Source: Rutpela maculata
Lineage: Eukaryota; Arthropoda; Insecta; Coleoptera; Cerambycidae
DNA: 64,000 nucleotides
Direction: 5' to 3'
Assembly: GCA_936432065.2 (NCBI GenBank)
Contig: OW386285.2
Coordinates: 30,373,920-30,437,919, forward strand
Below the pieces are notes generated by a model, which was not told the origin of the DNA, made no database searches, and worked only from the letters and a program-made list of their open reading frames with translations. A program made the translations under genes and the position numbers. Positions 11,937-23,234 of this stretch are shown in pieces (position 1 is the stretch's first letter; each line of letters begins with the position of its first letter).

Positions 11937-12557
11937 CACAGGCACACAAAATAAAAAAAAGTTTAAACTCAGAGGGTAGACCCCACTTCCTCCATGTATT
12001 TTGGGACGCTGAAACCGAATATGACAATAAAAAAAAGGTTTTAATTATCCAATTTTTCCCTAGCACACTCTTACAATCCTCCTGGGGGATTGAAATTACA
12101 CTTACTTACACTAGCACCCCCTACAAGCCCAGGAGGGGTTGAAATTCCACTTGTTCTAAAAAGTAAATTTATTCTTAGGTTTTTCGGTGCGCTGAAACCG
12201 AATATGACGATAAAAAATGTAAGCGGATGCTAGGGGGTGACTGGGTGATTAAAATCATTTGTTATCGACATATTCGGTTTCACTGCACCAAAATACTTAA
12301 GAATATACATACATTCACTCCCCTGGGGGAGTTGTAACGGGATGCTGGGTGGTTCAACTCAACAAAAAACTGCTTTTCAAATTTTTAGAACAAGTGTAAT
12401 TTCAATCCCCAAGAGGACTGTAAGGGGGTGCTAGGGGAAAATTGGATAATTAAAACCTTTTTTTTATTGTCATATTCGGTTTCAGCGTCCCAAAATACAT
12501 GGGGGTATGGGGTCTACTCTCTGGGTTTCGACTTTTTTTTTATTTTGTGTGCCTGTG
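11937..12557. mobile_element. CACAG-ended palindromic element with TAAT duplication
   Basis: Begins CACAGGCACACAAAATAAAA and ends with the inverted copy TTATTTTGTGTGCCTGTG. Arms pair throughout, each with the phrase CGCTGAAACCGAATATGAC or its complement (12009, 12473, plus inner copies near 12190 and 12270). It is flanked on both sides by TAAT (11933-11936 and 12558-12561), which fits a 4 bp target duplication. No ORF. The CAC end and 4 bp target resemble the Chapaev/CMC group (inference). Confidence 0.85.
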
Positions 12558-13865
12558 TAATTTTTGAACACATAAATCTAGTTATCCTGGAATAAATGAC
12601 GTTTTTACAAACATCATTTTCAAAGCAATATTTGTTGACGTAAAGTAAGTTGTTGTAGTCCGGTGATTTTAGATGCAAAAATAACGAATTCTCGGAAAGT
12701 TTTGGGACAAGCCAAAAATTAGTCTACCCCCTACAGAATTTCCTTAGGAATACGAAAAAAAATAGTGTTGACCACTCAAAATGGCGGCATTAATGGTTAT
12801 TTAACTTTTTGTTAAAAAAAAAATAATTTTGCAACTTACTTGTTTGCTTATATCTTCGCTTCTAAAGGACGTAGAAAAACGTTCGACCCGTCAATTTCTT
12901 CGTCATGGGTTCCCCTATAAGGTAGGTATATGCAAAGAACGAATTTTTGATTGTTAATAACATTTTATGACAAGAAACTGAAAAAATTGAATTTCTCGAT
13001 CGTCGAAATTTGAAGTACTGTAGAAACAAATATAAAATCTGCATGTTAATGACATTAGGAGAAATAGTACATATTTTTACCCTTAATGAAATGCTCTTTG
13101 TCCCGTTGAAAAATATTTTTTTTTTGCAATTAATTTATAAAAAAAAAATTCAAACTGTTATATTAAAAGATCATATTAATATTTTACAGTTCTGTTTCGG
13201 TAAAAACATTGTATTTGACGTACATTTACATAATCAAAAAAAATATTGCAAAAAAATTTTAAACTTTTTTACGCAAAAAATTGATTTTGCAACTTAAATG
13301 TTAAATATCTCAGTGGATTTTGCATAACATTTATTGCAACTAACGGCATTTTAATTGTCATAAAAACACACGAATTAAAAAAAAATTTGCTCCGATGCTT
13401 TGAAGCCGAGATATGGAGAATTCACGTTTTTTGCGATTGCTGCGAAATTTGAAAATATTTTTACTTGAAAATTTAACTGAATATACGAGTGTGTGTTATC
13501 ACTTACAAAAAGTGCCATGACTATATATCCAGATGGGCCATGGAAAAGAAAATTGAGAAAATTGCATCCTTGGTGCTCGCGCTCACGCTAGACGCCAGAT
13601 TTCCCTCCCCCTTCACTGCTAGTGGCGTACTTGGACAGTTTTACCGCGGCGGCAGCTTTATTTCTCTTTTTCTCGGCTTCAGGAGTGGCTAGATGGACTT
13701 TTTTTTTAATGCAACTTATTTTTTTCTCAGCTTTCCGATTCTTCGATTATTTTTCAATTATTCAATTACGTTGCTCCGCAAAAAGAATTTGTAATACAGC
13801 GGCTTTATTATTTTATTATTATAGATAAAATAATTTCAGTAGTTTATAATCAAACATCTTATAAT

Positions 13866-14466
13866 TATTTCCACATCCAGTGGAAGTATAGTAACGCAAA
13901 AAAAATTGTAAAAATTTTTATTGTTCAAATAGGCTTAGAATGTCATGAAATGTCGAGATTTTAAGTTTGAGCAAAAAAGTCTGTCGCTCTGTAGGTCGGT
14001 CCGTCTGTAACTTTTTTGTGCGCACGATTACTCTGGAACCTTTTAATATATTGACTTGAAATTGGCTACATGCATGTATTTTAACGAGATCTGGAAGATT
14101 ATATTTTGATCTTATTCCGTTGAAGGGGTAAATGGGTAAATTAAGCAAATAAGACCCCATAAAATTGGTATTTAGTATAAATAAGAGAAGCTAAGGTCCC
14201 AAAAAATTTGTTGGCATTAGCCACCCCCGTTACCACCCCCACCCTATTATTAAAGTGGGTGGTAAAAATAAAATTTTGATTTAGTGTGTATACAAGAAGC
14301 AAAGGCCTCAATTTTGTTTTTTTACTTCATCCACCCCCACTACCACCATTCCCACCCCCACTACCGATGTGACATATAGTTTTATTGTTTTTTTTTTCGT
14401 TGTGAGAGACTTGGATAGAAAATCTGGATGTGGAAGTAGTGATTCCTTGGGCAGCGTTTTTTTTTA
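13866..14466 (+). mobile_element. Helentron-like element, copy 3
   Basis: Full length: the 5' hairpin TTTCCACATCCAGTGGAAGT, the GTCGAGATTTTAAGTTTGAG block (about 13950), a short GTCY-like run (about 13978-14008), the polypyrimidine/polypurine core, and the 3' end GGATGTGGAAGTAGTGATTC followed by CTTGGGCAGCG and a T run. The phrase AAACATCTTA(T/C)AATT occurs on both sides (about 13854 and 14480), which could be a chance duplication or pre-existing repeat. Confidence 0.85.
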
Positions 14467-14583
14467 CAATTTTACAAACATCTTACAATTTAAGCAATCA
14501 CGTTATGTTATGAATTAGATGTTTATTTCGCTGTTTAAAACAAATTAAATCAATTTGATGTCTGCCAGTTTAAATTAAATGAA

Positions 14584-14709
14584 ATGCAAGAAAATGAGGA
14601 AGTTATTGAAAATGTTGATATAAATAATGACGATGATGATAATAATTTTCTGTACGCAGAAATGCGAGACGAAACGGACAGCGAGTCTGACACAGGAAAT
14701 CAACCTTAA
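14584..14709 (+). pseudogene. Acidic C-terminal ORF remnant inside the TIR element
   Basis: A 41-codon frame begins MQENEEVIENVDINNDDDD and ends ETDSESDTGNQP with a TAA stop, followed by AATAAA-like signals (14727-14735 and about 15121). A low-complexity acidic tail with a nearby polyadenylation signal looks like the last codons of a transposase gene whose body is lost. No domain can be recognised. Confidence 0.35.
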
Positions 14710-14755
14710 AAAAAAACGAGGACAGAAAAATAAACTTTATTTTGTATATTCAATA

Positions 14756-15112
14756 GTAGTAGTAGTAGTACTGTTGTTTTACTAGGCAATCAGGCTGGGT
14801 TGGCCCATTTTGCTCTAGGGATCTACAGTTTAGCGTGGACTCCAAACCACGGTCCTCGACCACCAACTTTGACCCACCCTGGTCCCGTTACACCACCCTT
14901 CAAGGCGGCGCATTAGCCCGAGTTTCCCGGGTCTCCTGGACCAGCCACCGCCTTTCAAGGTGGTTCACTAGCCCTAGGATTGCCTCTGTTGGCAGCCTAC
15001 CGACTATTAGATGAGATCGTGGGCCACCCATCCAAGTGCCGGATGCGCACAGCGTTGCTGCACCTCGCTGATCGAGCGACGGAACTTAAACCGGTGATCG
15101 TACCTCATCCCC
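14756..15112 (-). mobile_element. 5S rRNA-derived SINE (SINE3-type) with 13 bp target duplication
   Basis: Flanked by identical 13 bp copies of TGTATATTCAATA (14743-14755 and 15113-15125), so the boundaries are exact. On the minus strand the head reads GGGGATGAGGTACGATCACC, then GCGAGGTGCAGCAACGCTG and CACTTGGATGGGTGGCC. These align with the internal promoter region of 5S rRNA (GATCACCG...AAGCAGCG...TACTTGGATGGGTGACC; from memory). The body is GC-rich compared with the surroundings and the 3' tail is an ACT-type repeat (14756-14770). It is about 357 bp and shows no coding frame. Confidence 0.8.
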
Positions 15113-15389
15113 TGTATATTCAATAAATAAATTTTTAAATACAAAATGTATACCTTTTTTATCATCAATAAGAATAAAAACTATTCACTCATCAATGTCT
15201 TATCAAATAAATTGTATGTAATCTTTACATATTTATTTTATGAAGCAACGTAATTGAATGATTGAAAAATAATCGAATAATGGGAAAGCTGAGAAATAAA
15301 TAAGTTGAATTAAAAAAAAAAAACGTCCATCTAGCCACTCCTGAAGTCGAGAAAAAGAGAAATAAAGCTGCGGCCGCGGTAAAACTGTC

Positions 15390-15995
15390 CAAGTAGCGGG
15401 GCTGCAGGAGGAAATCGACGAACACCCTGAGACGAGTACGAGGAAGATTGCTAGAGCTCTGAATATTTTTCATCAAATTGTTTGGCGAATTTTGGTTGAT
15501 TTTTTGTTGTATCCTTATCATATTCTAAGGCATTACCCTTATCATATTCTAAGGCATTACTTTCCTGGGATTTTTCACAGCGTGTGAACTTCTGTTAGTG
15601 GTACCTTCAGAATGTTACATGAAATCCGTAGTTTGAATCACAAATTATGTTCACAGACGAAACAAATTTTTCTAGGAATGCTACTCAAAATTTCCATTAT
15701 AATCATGTGTAGGCGGACGAAAATCCCATAACCGACACCCATTTCCAAGAGCAATTTTCGGTTAATGTGAATGGGTAGCAATTATCGGTAATAATCTTAT
15801 AGGCCCTTTTTTTCTGCCAGGACGCCTTAATAGACAATCTTACCTACATTTTCTCCAAGAAGAACTACATATATTGCTTGAAGATGTACCAATTACGTTA
15901 AGAAATCAAACTTGGTACATGCACGATGGAGCTCCCGTTCATTTCGGTGTAATTGTTCACGACTATTTACATGTGGTTATAAAATGACGTAAGCA
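15390..15995 (+). pseudogene. Mariner-type transposase, decayed C-terminal two thirds
   Basis: With frameshifts, the reading gives GLQEEIDEHPETSTRKIARA, then an HTH-like IVWRIL and YPYHI, CELLLVV, FTDETNFSRNATQNFH (first catalytic Asp block), ADENPITDTHFQEQFSVNVN, and TWYMHDGAPVHFGVIVHDYL (second catalytic Asp in HDGAPVHF). The third catalytic block is missing: the sequence runs into the right TIR shortly afterwards. An upstream remnant at about 13565-13627 (DARFPSPFTASG) is separated from this part by the 1.8 kb TIR element. A local duplication (TATCATATTCTAAGGCATTA, 15514 and 15539) adds further damage. It is not functional. Confidence 0.75.
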
Positions 15996-16037
15996 ATCAC
16001 ATCCTAAAATATTAGCCCATTATTAAGGAACATCCTG

Positions 16038-16960
16038 TATATTACAATATTTTACCTAAATAGATTAATTAATCAAATGGATTTATTGTTAACATTAATT
16101 TTTCTCTTGTACTGTTATTATATATATTTTTTATTATTAATTTCATTATCGTCCTTGTTTTAAGTTGTCTCCATAGATATATCGACCTGGCAATGTACTC
16201 TTATCCTAGTTACATTAAGCTAAATAAATAATATAAATAAATCATACACGTTCTTTAATAGACATTTAACGCAAACCCGGTTACAACAGTCATTTCTCTT
16301 TATTCTATTTTCTTTTTTATCAGTACCTAAAATCGTGAAACTTAAGATTCACTAAAATGTTTTATGATGGGTATATGCGTGCAGTTAATGGTATATCATC
16401 GGCATCTCGGCTTTAGCTAAAGCTTCATTCAAGGTCAAAGAGCGCGAAAATTATAGCTTTGGGAGAAGTAAAGCACGTGCTTAACATATTTTATGCAAAT
16501 GTCGAAAAAAGATACTTTTATGGTTAAAGCCGGGGGTAGAAATTCCTTCACTCCAATATAAGTAAATAAATGATTTAAATTTCGTTTTCTAAGACTAATT
16601 TATACCGAAAGCGTTGGCAATATTCAGAATGGAGAATAATATTTTTTTAAAAATTTTGTTCGTCCTTTATTTTAACTTTTTCAAATTTTAAAGGGGCATG
16701 TTTTATTTAAGTACTTTTTCATTTCTGTGTCTCTCGGTATATGAAATATAGGCAAATTAGTTTAGGCAGTCCGGTAGTAAACACAAATAATTAGGGGGAT
16801 ATTTAATTTAAAAATATTTAAACAATCTTGATAATTAATATAGTTCAGGAGCCGTGACCGTCATCGCGGACTTAAAAAAAATCTAGTGTGAATTGACTGT
16901 AGAAAACCATACGAACAAAATGAGCTCGGTATGATGGGGTTTTTCTTGCCGGAAGTATTT
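16038..16960. other. No gene; possible retroposon 3' tail
   Basis: Around 16160-16250 a phrase ending in an AAATAAATAATATAAATAAA run looks like a non-LTR 3' end, but no coding remnant precedes it. The rest is featureless. Confidence 0.3.
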
Positions 16961-19332
16961 CACAGCCCCACAAAAAAAAATAAAAGTTCAAAGCAGCGAA
17001 CCAGACCCATGTATTCCTGTGTATTTTTGGTCGCTGAATCCGAATCCGGGGTCAAAAAAAATCGTACACCCCCAAAATCATTAGCTAGAGCCAAAAAACA
17101 CCCCTGAAATGGGGTAAAAAGAATATTGAGCTACGAGAATAGTTGTTACATCCTAATCAATCGAATTATACAAATCAAGGTTAAACAGCAGCGTACATAC
17201 AATAGGTATGAAACACACCCCCCAGGGAGGGGCGAAAACTAGCCCCCATATATAAAAAAATCGATCCAAAACAGCAATGACTGCTGAAAAAGCTCAAAAT
17301 GTCTAAGTTTTGTTAAAGTGATAAGAAACTGCATCAGATCCGACGTAATCTTAATAAGCTGCCCCTATAGAGTTGAGAACAATCACCCCCAAGTTTAAAG
17401 GACACGAGAAAAACAAGAAAAAACGTAAAATGCAACAGGATTTCTATTTTCATGGATGCTATGATTGGCTGAAATTGCGTAGTACTCTAAAATAGAATTA
17501 GAAACTTACGTACTATCAACATTCTACAGTGTCAACCCTCAGAGGGTGTGAAAACTACCCCCTCTCTAAGGGTTGACTATAAAAAGTTACAGTGACTTCT
17601 ATAAAAATTCGAAACACCTGCGTTGTGTGGAAGAGAGAAGAAACTAAACTATGTTCGACGCTGTGCTTGAAAAGCACCCCCACGGGGTTGAGAGACGCCA
17701 CCCCTATATATATATATAAAAAAAACTATATAAATGAAACGAATAAGCAACAGTATAGCTTTTTCGTTACATCTTGAATTAAGGTAGTTTACATCCTTTC
17801 TGGCGGTGTTACTTAATAACATTTATAGGACATGAGTTTCAAACTCTGTGCAACGCGATTTTTGCCAATCATAGCATCCATAAAAATGTAAATCCGGTTA
17901 GTTTCTCTCTGTTTTTCCAGCATCCTGCAGTATAAGGGTAGTATCTCGCAACCCCGTGGGGGTGGTTTTCAAGCACATCGTCGAACATAGTCTAGTTTCT
18001 TCTCTCTTCCACATAACGCAGGTGTTTCGAATTTTTATAGAAGTCACTGTAACTTTTTATAGTTAAATCTTACATGTCACACCCTCTGAGGGATGTTGAT
18101 GGTACATAAGTTTCTGGTTCTATTTTAGAGTACTACGTAACTTCAGCCAATCATAGCATTCGTGAAAATAGAAATCCTATTAGATTCTACGTTTTTTCTT
18201 GTTTTTCTCGTGAACTTAAAGGTGGTGCTTCTCAACCCTATAGGGTCAGTTTATGAAGATTACGTCGGACCCGGACCTTTCTTAACACTTTAACGAAACT
18301 TAGACATTTCGAGCTTTTTCAGCAGTCATTGCTGTTTTGGATCGATTTTTTTATATATGGGGGCTAGTTTTCGCCCCTTCCTGGGGGTGTGTTTCATATC
18401 TATTGTATGTGCGCTGCTCTTTAACCTTAATTTGTATAATTCGATTGATTAAGAGGTAACAACTATTCTGATAGCTTAATTACTTCCACGTCCAGTGGAA
18501 GTATAGTAACGACAAAAAAATTTTAAAAAATTTTTATTGTCCAAATAGGCTTGAAATGTCATGAAACGTCGAGATTTTAAGTTTGAGCGAAAAAAAAATT
18601 TCTGTCTGTCTGTCGGTCTGTCTGTCGGTAACTTTTTTTTGTTCGCACGTTTAAGATATTGACTTGAAATTTGGTACACATATGTACTTTAACGAGATCT
18701 AGAACTAGATTATATTTTCATCTTGTTCCGTCGAAGGGTTGGGGGGTAAATTGGGGTATATTTGGGGTAAATGTAAATCAAGCAGGTAGGAGTCCATGAA
18801 ACTGGTATTTAGTATATACAAGGGAAGCTGAGGTCTCAAAAAAATTTTTGGCATTAGCCACCGCTATTACTACCCCCACCTCCTTATTAAAGGGGATGAA
18901 AAAAAAATGTAATTTAGTGCACGTACAGGAACCAGAAACCTCAAAATATTTTTTACTTCATCCACCCCCCACTACCACCCCCCTATCACCACCCCCACCC
19001 CACTACCGATGTGTGGTATCGTTTTATGGGTTTTTGGGGTAGAGGATTTCAAATATTATATTATTAAAGTTCCATAAACAATTATTTTCACATACAAAGT
19101 TTTTTCGTTGTGAGTGACTCGGATAGAGAATCTGGATGTGGAAGTAGTGATTCCTTGGGCAGCGGTTTTTTCTTTTTATCCCATGTCAGGGGTGTTTTTT
19201 GGCTCTAGCTAATGATTTTAGGGTGTACGATTTTTTTTGACCCCGGATTCGGATTCAGCAACCGAAAATACATAGGGATACATGGGTCTGGTTCGCTGTT
19301 TTGAACTTTTATTTTTTTTTTGTGGGTCTGTG
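16961..19332. mobile_element. CACAG-ended palindromic element, largest of its type
   Basis: Begins CACAGCCCCACAAAAAAAAA and ends TTTTTTGTGGGTCTGTG. Arms of about 720 bp pair along their length, for example the block with CAGCAATGACTGCTGAAAAA at 17269 against its complement near 18310, and the CTGAATCCGAATCCGGGGTC block at 17034 against 19240. The centre is near 17800. The right arm is interrupted at 18481-19171 by a Helentron-like copy. The flank is ATTT on the left and TTTT on the right, so a 4 bp duplication is possible but not exact. Confidence 0.85.
18481..19171 (+). mobile_element. Helentron-like element, copy 4 (empty site visible)
   Basis: Full length from TACTTCCACGTCCAGTGGAA through a GTCY run (about 18600-18630) to GATTCCTTGGGCAGCGG plus T run. 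It sits in the right arm of the surrounding palindrome. The left arm at 17117-17131 shows the uninterrupted site (complement AGCTCAATATTCTTTTTACC). Comparing the two places the insertion inside AAT/TTC with no target duplication. Confidence 0.9.
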
Positions 19333-21776
19333 TTTTTAATTGAACAAGAGTGGGCCCTATAATTGATCCCTGCACAACTCCAAAATCGGTGTTGTAGGTC
19401 AGACTTTACGCCATTTGTATTTACTATAATTTTCCTATTAGTGTAAATGAGTAATAGGTGACTGTAACATTAGGATTATTTCCATCATTACAAATAAGTC
19501 TTACTGGAGGTAAAATATCTCTCTTATAACTCGTTTTTTTCTTTCTGTTTTTAAGGTGGAAATGTGTAAAAATTTATGACCTAAAAGTATCAACCAAAAA
19601 GTTGAATTAACGATTTCCATCATTTGAAAATTAATTCTAAAACAATCTTATCTGCCCTATCAAGCAGGGATTTCCTCAGACTTGTCAACCAGAATAGTTT
19701 ACAATGTCCTTGGGTAGAACTTTATTCACATGTATATAATTGAAGCAGCTATTAGTAACTATTAGCGACGTCTTTAGATATAAATATGCACCTAATAATT
19801 GCTTTAGATTACATCCCACTGCAGAAAAGCGACCACAACTAAAGCCATTTTTATTTAAAAATATTAAGGAAGAAATCTCAATTACTTCGTTGTGTTTCCG
19901 AAATTGCCTGTGCAGAATGCAATCTAATAAAACCATTGTATGCATATTCACAGTGCATAAGAATTTAAGCGAAAAGCTAAAAACTTTGCATGTTGTTTAC
20001 CGAACAAAATAAGCGTTTTAGTTTCGATTTTAGTTGAAAAGTACGAACAGTCGGCTACACAAAAAAGCTTTCTCATTTTAGTTCATATTCGACTTTATTA
20101 TAAGCTCGGTGCACGGGTGGCCTGTTTATCAACGATATGAGATACACCGGCGGTATAAAAAGGTCGATTGGTGGGATCAGACTGAAAATCCAATCAGTGT
20201 TCGGCAATCAGCGGTAATGGGGAGGCATCAGTCGCGAATATAACGGAATTGAGTCGGCGTTACGTTACCAGTCCGCCAAACTCCAAGTTCGATACACGTG
20301 ATTCCGATATCCTTGGATGGTCTCGCAATTTAGGACAATGACCAAAATCCTCATCAATAACAGTGGCTATTAGCGTACAATGGACTAAATGAAATACCTC
20401 GGACGCGAACTGGGCCTCTGGTTAGCAATACCGCTTAGTCCGGTTTATACGGCATTTGAATGACGATATTTGCGGTAGGCTGAAATTTGTATACACCTAG
20501 ATTTAACTTTGTAATTAGAATACTAAATGCCCTTGCTTAGTAGGGTATTACTTTTGCTGGTACGTATGAGAAATTACATTATTTATTTGTTTTCTTTTTC
20601 TTGATTAATTGTGGGCTAGTAGTGCAATTGAATTGATTCTTTTCGGCGACAACGTCCACCTGAAATTTTATTGTTGATTCTTATTACGAAAAAAATATTT
20701 GCGTCCAAAAATTCCTTATGCGTCAAGTTGTATGCACTTTTGACGCGCTTTCACGGATTTTCAACTTATCTACTTAATATATCTTGTACTCGTAATCGGA
20801 TGGGAATTTAAAAAATACTGGCTTAATTGAAATAAAATTCTTAAAAAATATAGACCTGTCCCACATGTATTGGTCAATCCGCCATCTTGGAAAAAAATGA
20901 AAACACCAAAAATAGCCGGAATAATAAAAATTGGATATCTTTCCATAAGAAGGAGTAATTTCACCAAAGTTGGCAAAAGTAAAAATCATTTATGGTCAAA
21001 TATAATGCACCAATCCCGGACACCGTATGTCAAATAGAAACGGTCAAAGATGGCAGACGAAATAAAATTTTTAATTCTTCGTCAATTATCAAGTAGGCGT
21101 TGTTCGTCACTTTTTTTTCCAATTATACGTTATTTTATGTACTTTTGAGGGATAAAGTTTTTTTTTTAATTTTCAAAAAAATGCATGTTTACAATTTGAA
21201 AAATGCATTTTCTCTGACTCTATACTATAGAAAGTCTCGTATAACTTCAAAAATTTAATACAAGATGACAGTTAAATACTAATTGACCCAAACGCATTGA
21301 TACCTTCAAATCGTAAATCGGTTTGATATTAACCAAAATGCTCAAGTTCTTTGGTGGATAATAATTAAAATATCGAGAAAATACGCTTATCAAGTAAGTA
21401 TGCCGTGGAAATTGAATAAAACTAGATTCAAAACATTAATTTTGTCAACAAAACAACTTTAAAAAAAAGCTGCAGGATTGTTATCAATTCCTCTCCTGAT
21501 TTGCAATGTAAAATCTTATAAATAGTTTTATCACATTTTGTAAAGTGAACATTACATATATAGAGAGTTTAAATTTGTTCAAGACAAAATTAAAACAATG
21601 GATAACACACACACCCCGGCATGTTTTTCATGATATCGTGAATCAAAAAATTCCTATATAAGCTCTACTTCAGATGGAATTTAAGTGTTTTTATGATACA
21701 CTCACCTGATTTGACATATTTAACTGATTATAGTCAAAATAATTTTATCTATTTATATTGACCTATCACAGTAGGC
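19333..21776. other. No supported gene; GC-richer patch
   Basis: Mostly AT-rich. A more GC-rich patch at about 20095-20520 has no coding frame and no recognisable tRNA or 5S promoter; it may be an unknown short retroposon. The two mutually antisense ORFs near 19685-20012 show no motif. Confidence 0.35.
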
Positions 21777-23234
21777 TAGAACCACCTTTAAATGAAATAT
21801 GCATGCACTCTCTCAATTCCTAGGGGAAATGGTAGCTTTATCTGTCCTGAAACAATTTCCGTAAAATCTGAAATCATTCCCTTGGCCGTTTTCTAAAAAA
21901 TTGACTTTTATTTTTTTTTTTTTTTGAAAACTGATTTTTTGCATTGATAAGCTTGTTAATGAGTCAATCAAGAAAGTAAAAATTAAACATTCCAATACAA
22001 ATTTAAACTTAAGGCAAGTTTGGGGAAATAACATACAAGAAACCTTCATGTTCGACAACTCCAGACGTTTTGATAATAATCGGGTTATATACTTTCCAAG
22101 TAGTCAATTTAGACAAAATCATTAGATCTATTCTTATGTTATTTTGAATGACAGCTATTTTTGTCTACCAATATATCCGTAACCAATGAATAACATTACT
22201 ATTTGCGTAACTGGATTTGCTAGGGAAATCCGAGCGCTTCTACTGACCCTCTGAGTAAACTTTCCATTCGCTCAGTGAGATAACGGGTGAATATGAGAAC
22301 CATACCACCGCCGATGAAGACAACGCACAGAAGAGACATGACGATAACCCATCCACCCACCCACTACTACCGGACCCGTAGTCACCTAGCTCCGTGCAGA
22401 CCGAAAGTGCTACCAAAGCACTTAGGTCTGCACTTAGTTGAGGTACATAGCTCATCCCTACCTAACCGATGATCCGGATGGCAGGGTCAATTGACATTCT
22501 GCGTACCGGCAGTCAATCCCAGCCAAAAATACCTCAAAGTTTTCGAACAGACAGATGACCCGGGGGGTGACAAGCTAGCGAAGAAAGATCATCAAGACAG
22601 AAGAGCGCTAGAAGATGAAGGCCTTAGCCAGCAATGTCCAACAAGCCAGGATCCGGGGGGTGGGTCAAAATCATCCACACCACTCACATTTGTGAGTGGG
22701 GTTAATGTAAAATAAGCTCGCCACCCCACACGAGGCCGGTCCAGGTCTACAGCGATGTACTAGGGTAAAGAGCAGTAGTCCTGCTCGACTTTAGATATCT
22801 GAGACCGTCATCATTGCCAAAGAATATTGGCGTCGCTAGGTCAGTTACTCTTTAGAATTCACTAGGCAAACAATCCAAGACTCCAAGAGTGAAAATTTTT
22901 TGTGACCATGATTAAAATCAAAGCAATCATGCGAAAACGCACGATGAAAATAGAATCACGGATTGAAGAAGATAACTGATACTTAACTGATAGGTTGTTT
23001 TAAATATGTCCGGGTATTTAGAGACTTCAAAAATGTAGTAGATTCTTGTTTTTATCAATGCAAAATATCAGTTTTCAAAAGAAAAAAAATTAAAAGTGAG
23101 TTTTCTAGAAAACGGCCAAGGGAATGATTTCAAATTTTACGGGAATTGTTTCGGGACAGATAAAGCTACCATTTCCCGTAGGAATTGAGAGAGTGCATGC
23201 ATATTTCATTTAAAGGTGGTTCTAGCCTACTGTG
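21777..23234. mobile_element. CACAG-ended TIR element with CTAT duplication
   Basis: Ends are CACAGTAGGCTAGAACCACC and its complement, with about 190 bp of inverted match (21777-21965 and 23045-23234), including AAATGAAATATGCATGCA on both sides. It is flanked by CTAT (21773-21776 and 23235-23238), an exact 4 bp target duplication. Unlike the fully palindromic relatives, it has a long unpaired interior including a GC-rich core at 22190-22860. Confidence 0.85.
22190..22860 (+). other. GC-rich unidentified insert inside the TIR element
   Basis: About 670 bp with base composition very unlike its surroundings. It holds a 74-codon open frame (22491-22715) containing DDPGGDKLAKKDHQDRRALE with no recognisable domain. 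The end near 22800-22860 (GACCGTCATCATTGCC, GGCGTCGCTAGGTCAGT) looks like the end of a retroposon untranslated region. It may be a non-LTR 5' or 3' fragment or a SINE. Identity is open. Confidence 0.35.

Larger units (their letters stand above)
13628..15396. mobile_element. TIR element inserted in the mariner transposase
   Basis: Inverted ends of about 170 bp: TACTTGGACAGTTTTACCGC at 13628 and its complement at about 15377-15396. The match continues through TTTATTTCTCTTTTTCTCG, GAGTGGCTAGATGGAC and GATTATTTTTCAAT. The left flank still reads like mariner transposase (DARFPSPFTASG) and the right flank resumes with GLQEEIDEHPETSTRKIA, so this element split the gene. It contains a short acidic C-terminal ORF remnant (14584-14709), a Helentron-like copy and a 5S-derived SINE. 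The superfamily is unclear. Confidence 0.75.
11507..16037 (+). mobile_element. Mariner-type DNA transposon broken up by nested insertions
   Basis: The left end (CAGGGCGTTCCTTAATGACG, preceded by TA) and the complement of the right end (CAGGATGTTCCTTAATAATG, flanked by TA) match. The match continues inward for about 55 bp through a block containing GGTGTGATTCCTTA and GTCATTTTAT on the left. This pairs the two ends 4.5 kb apart. Removing the palindrome at 11937-12557 and the TIR element at 13628-15396 leaves about 2.1 kb, a plausible size for a mariner with its transposase. Transposase remains lie at 13565-13627 and 15390-15995. Confidence 0.8.

Noticed and set aside
15020..15112. Possible 5S rRNA gene
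   Set aside because: Only the internal promoter part resembles 5S; the element is flanked by a 13 bp target duplication and carries a SINE-type body and tail.
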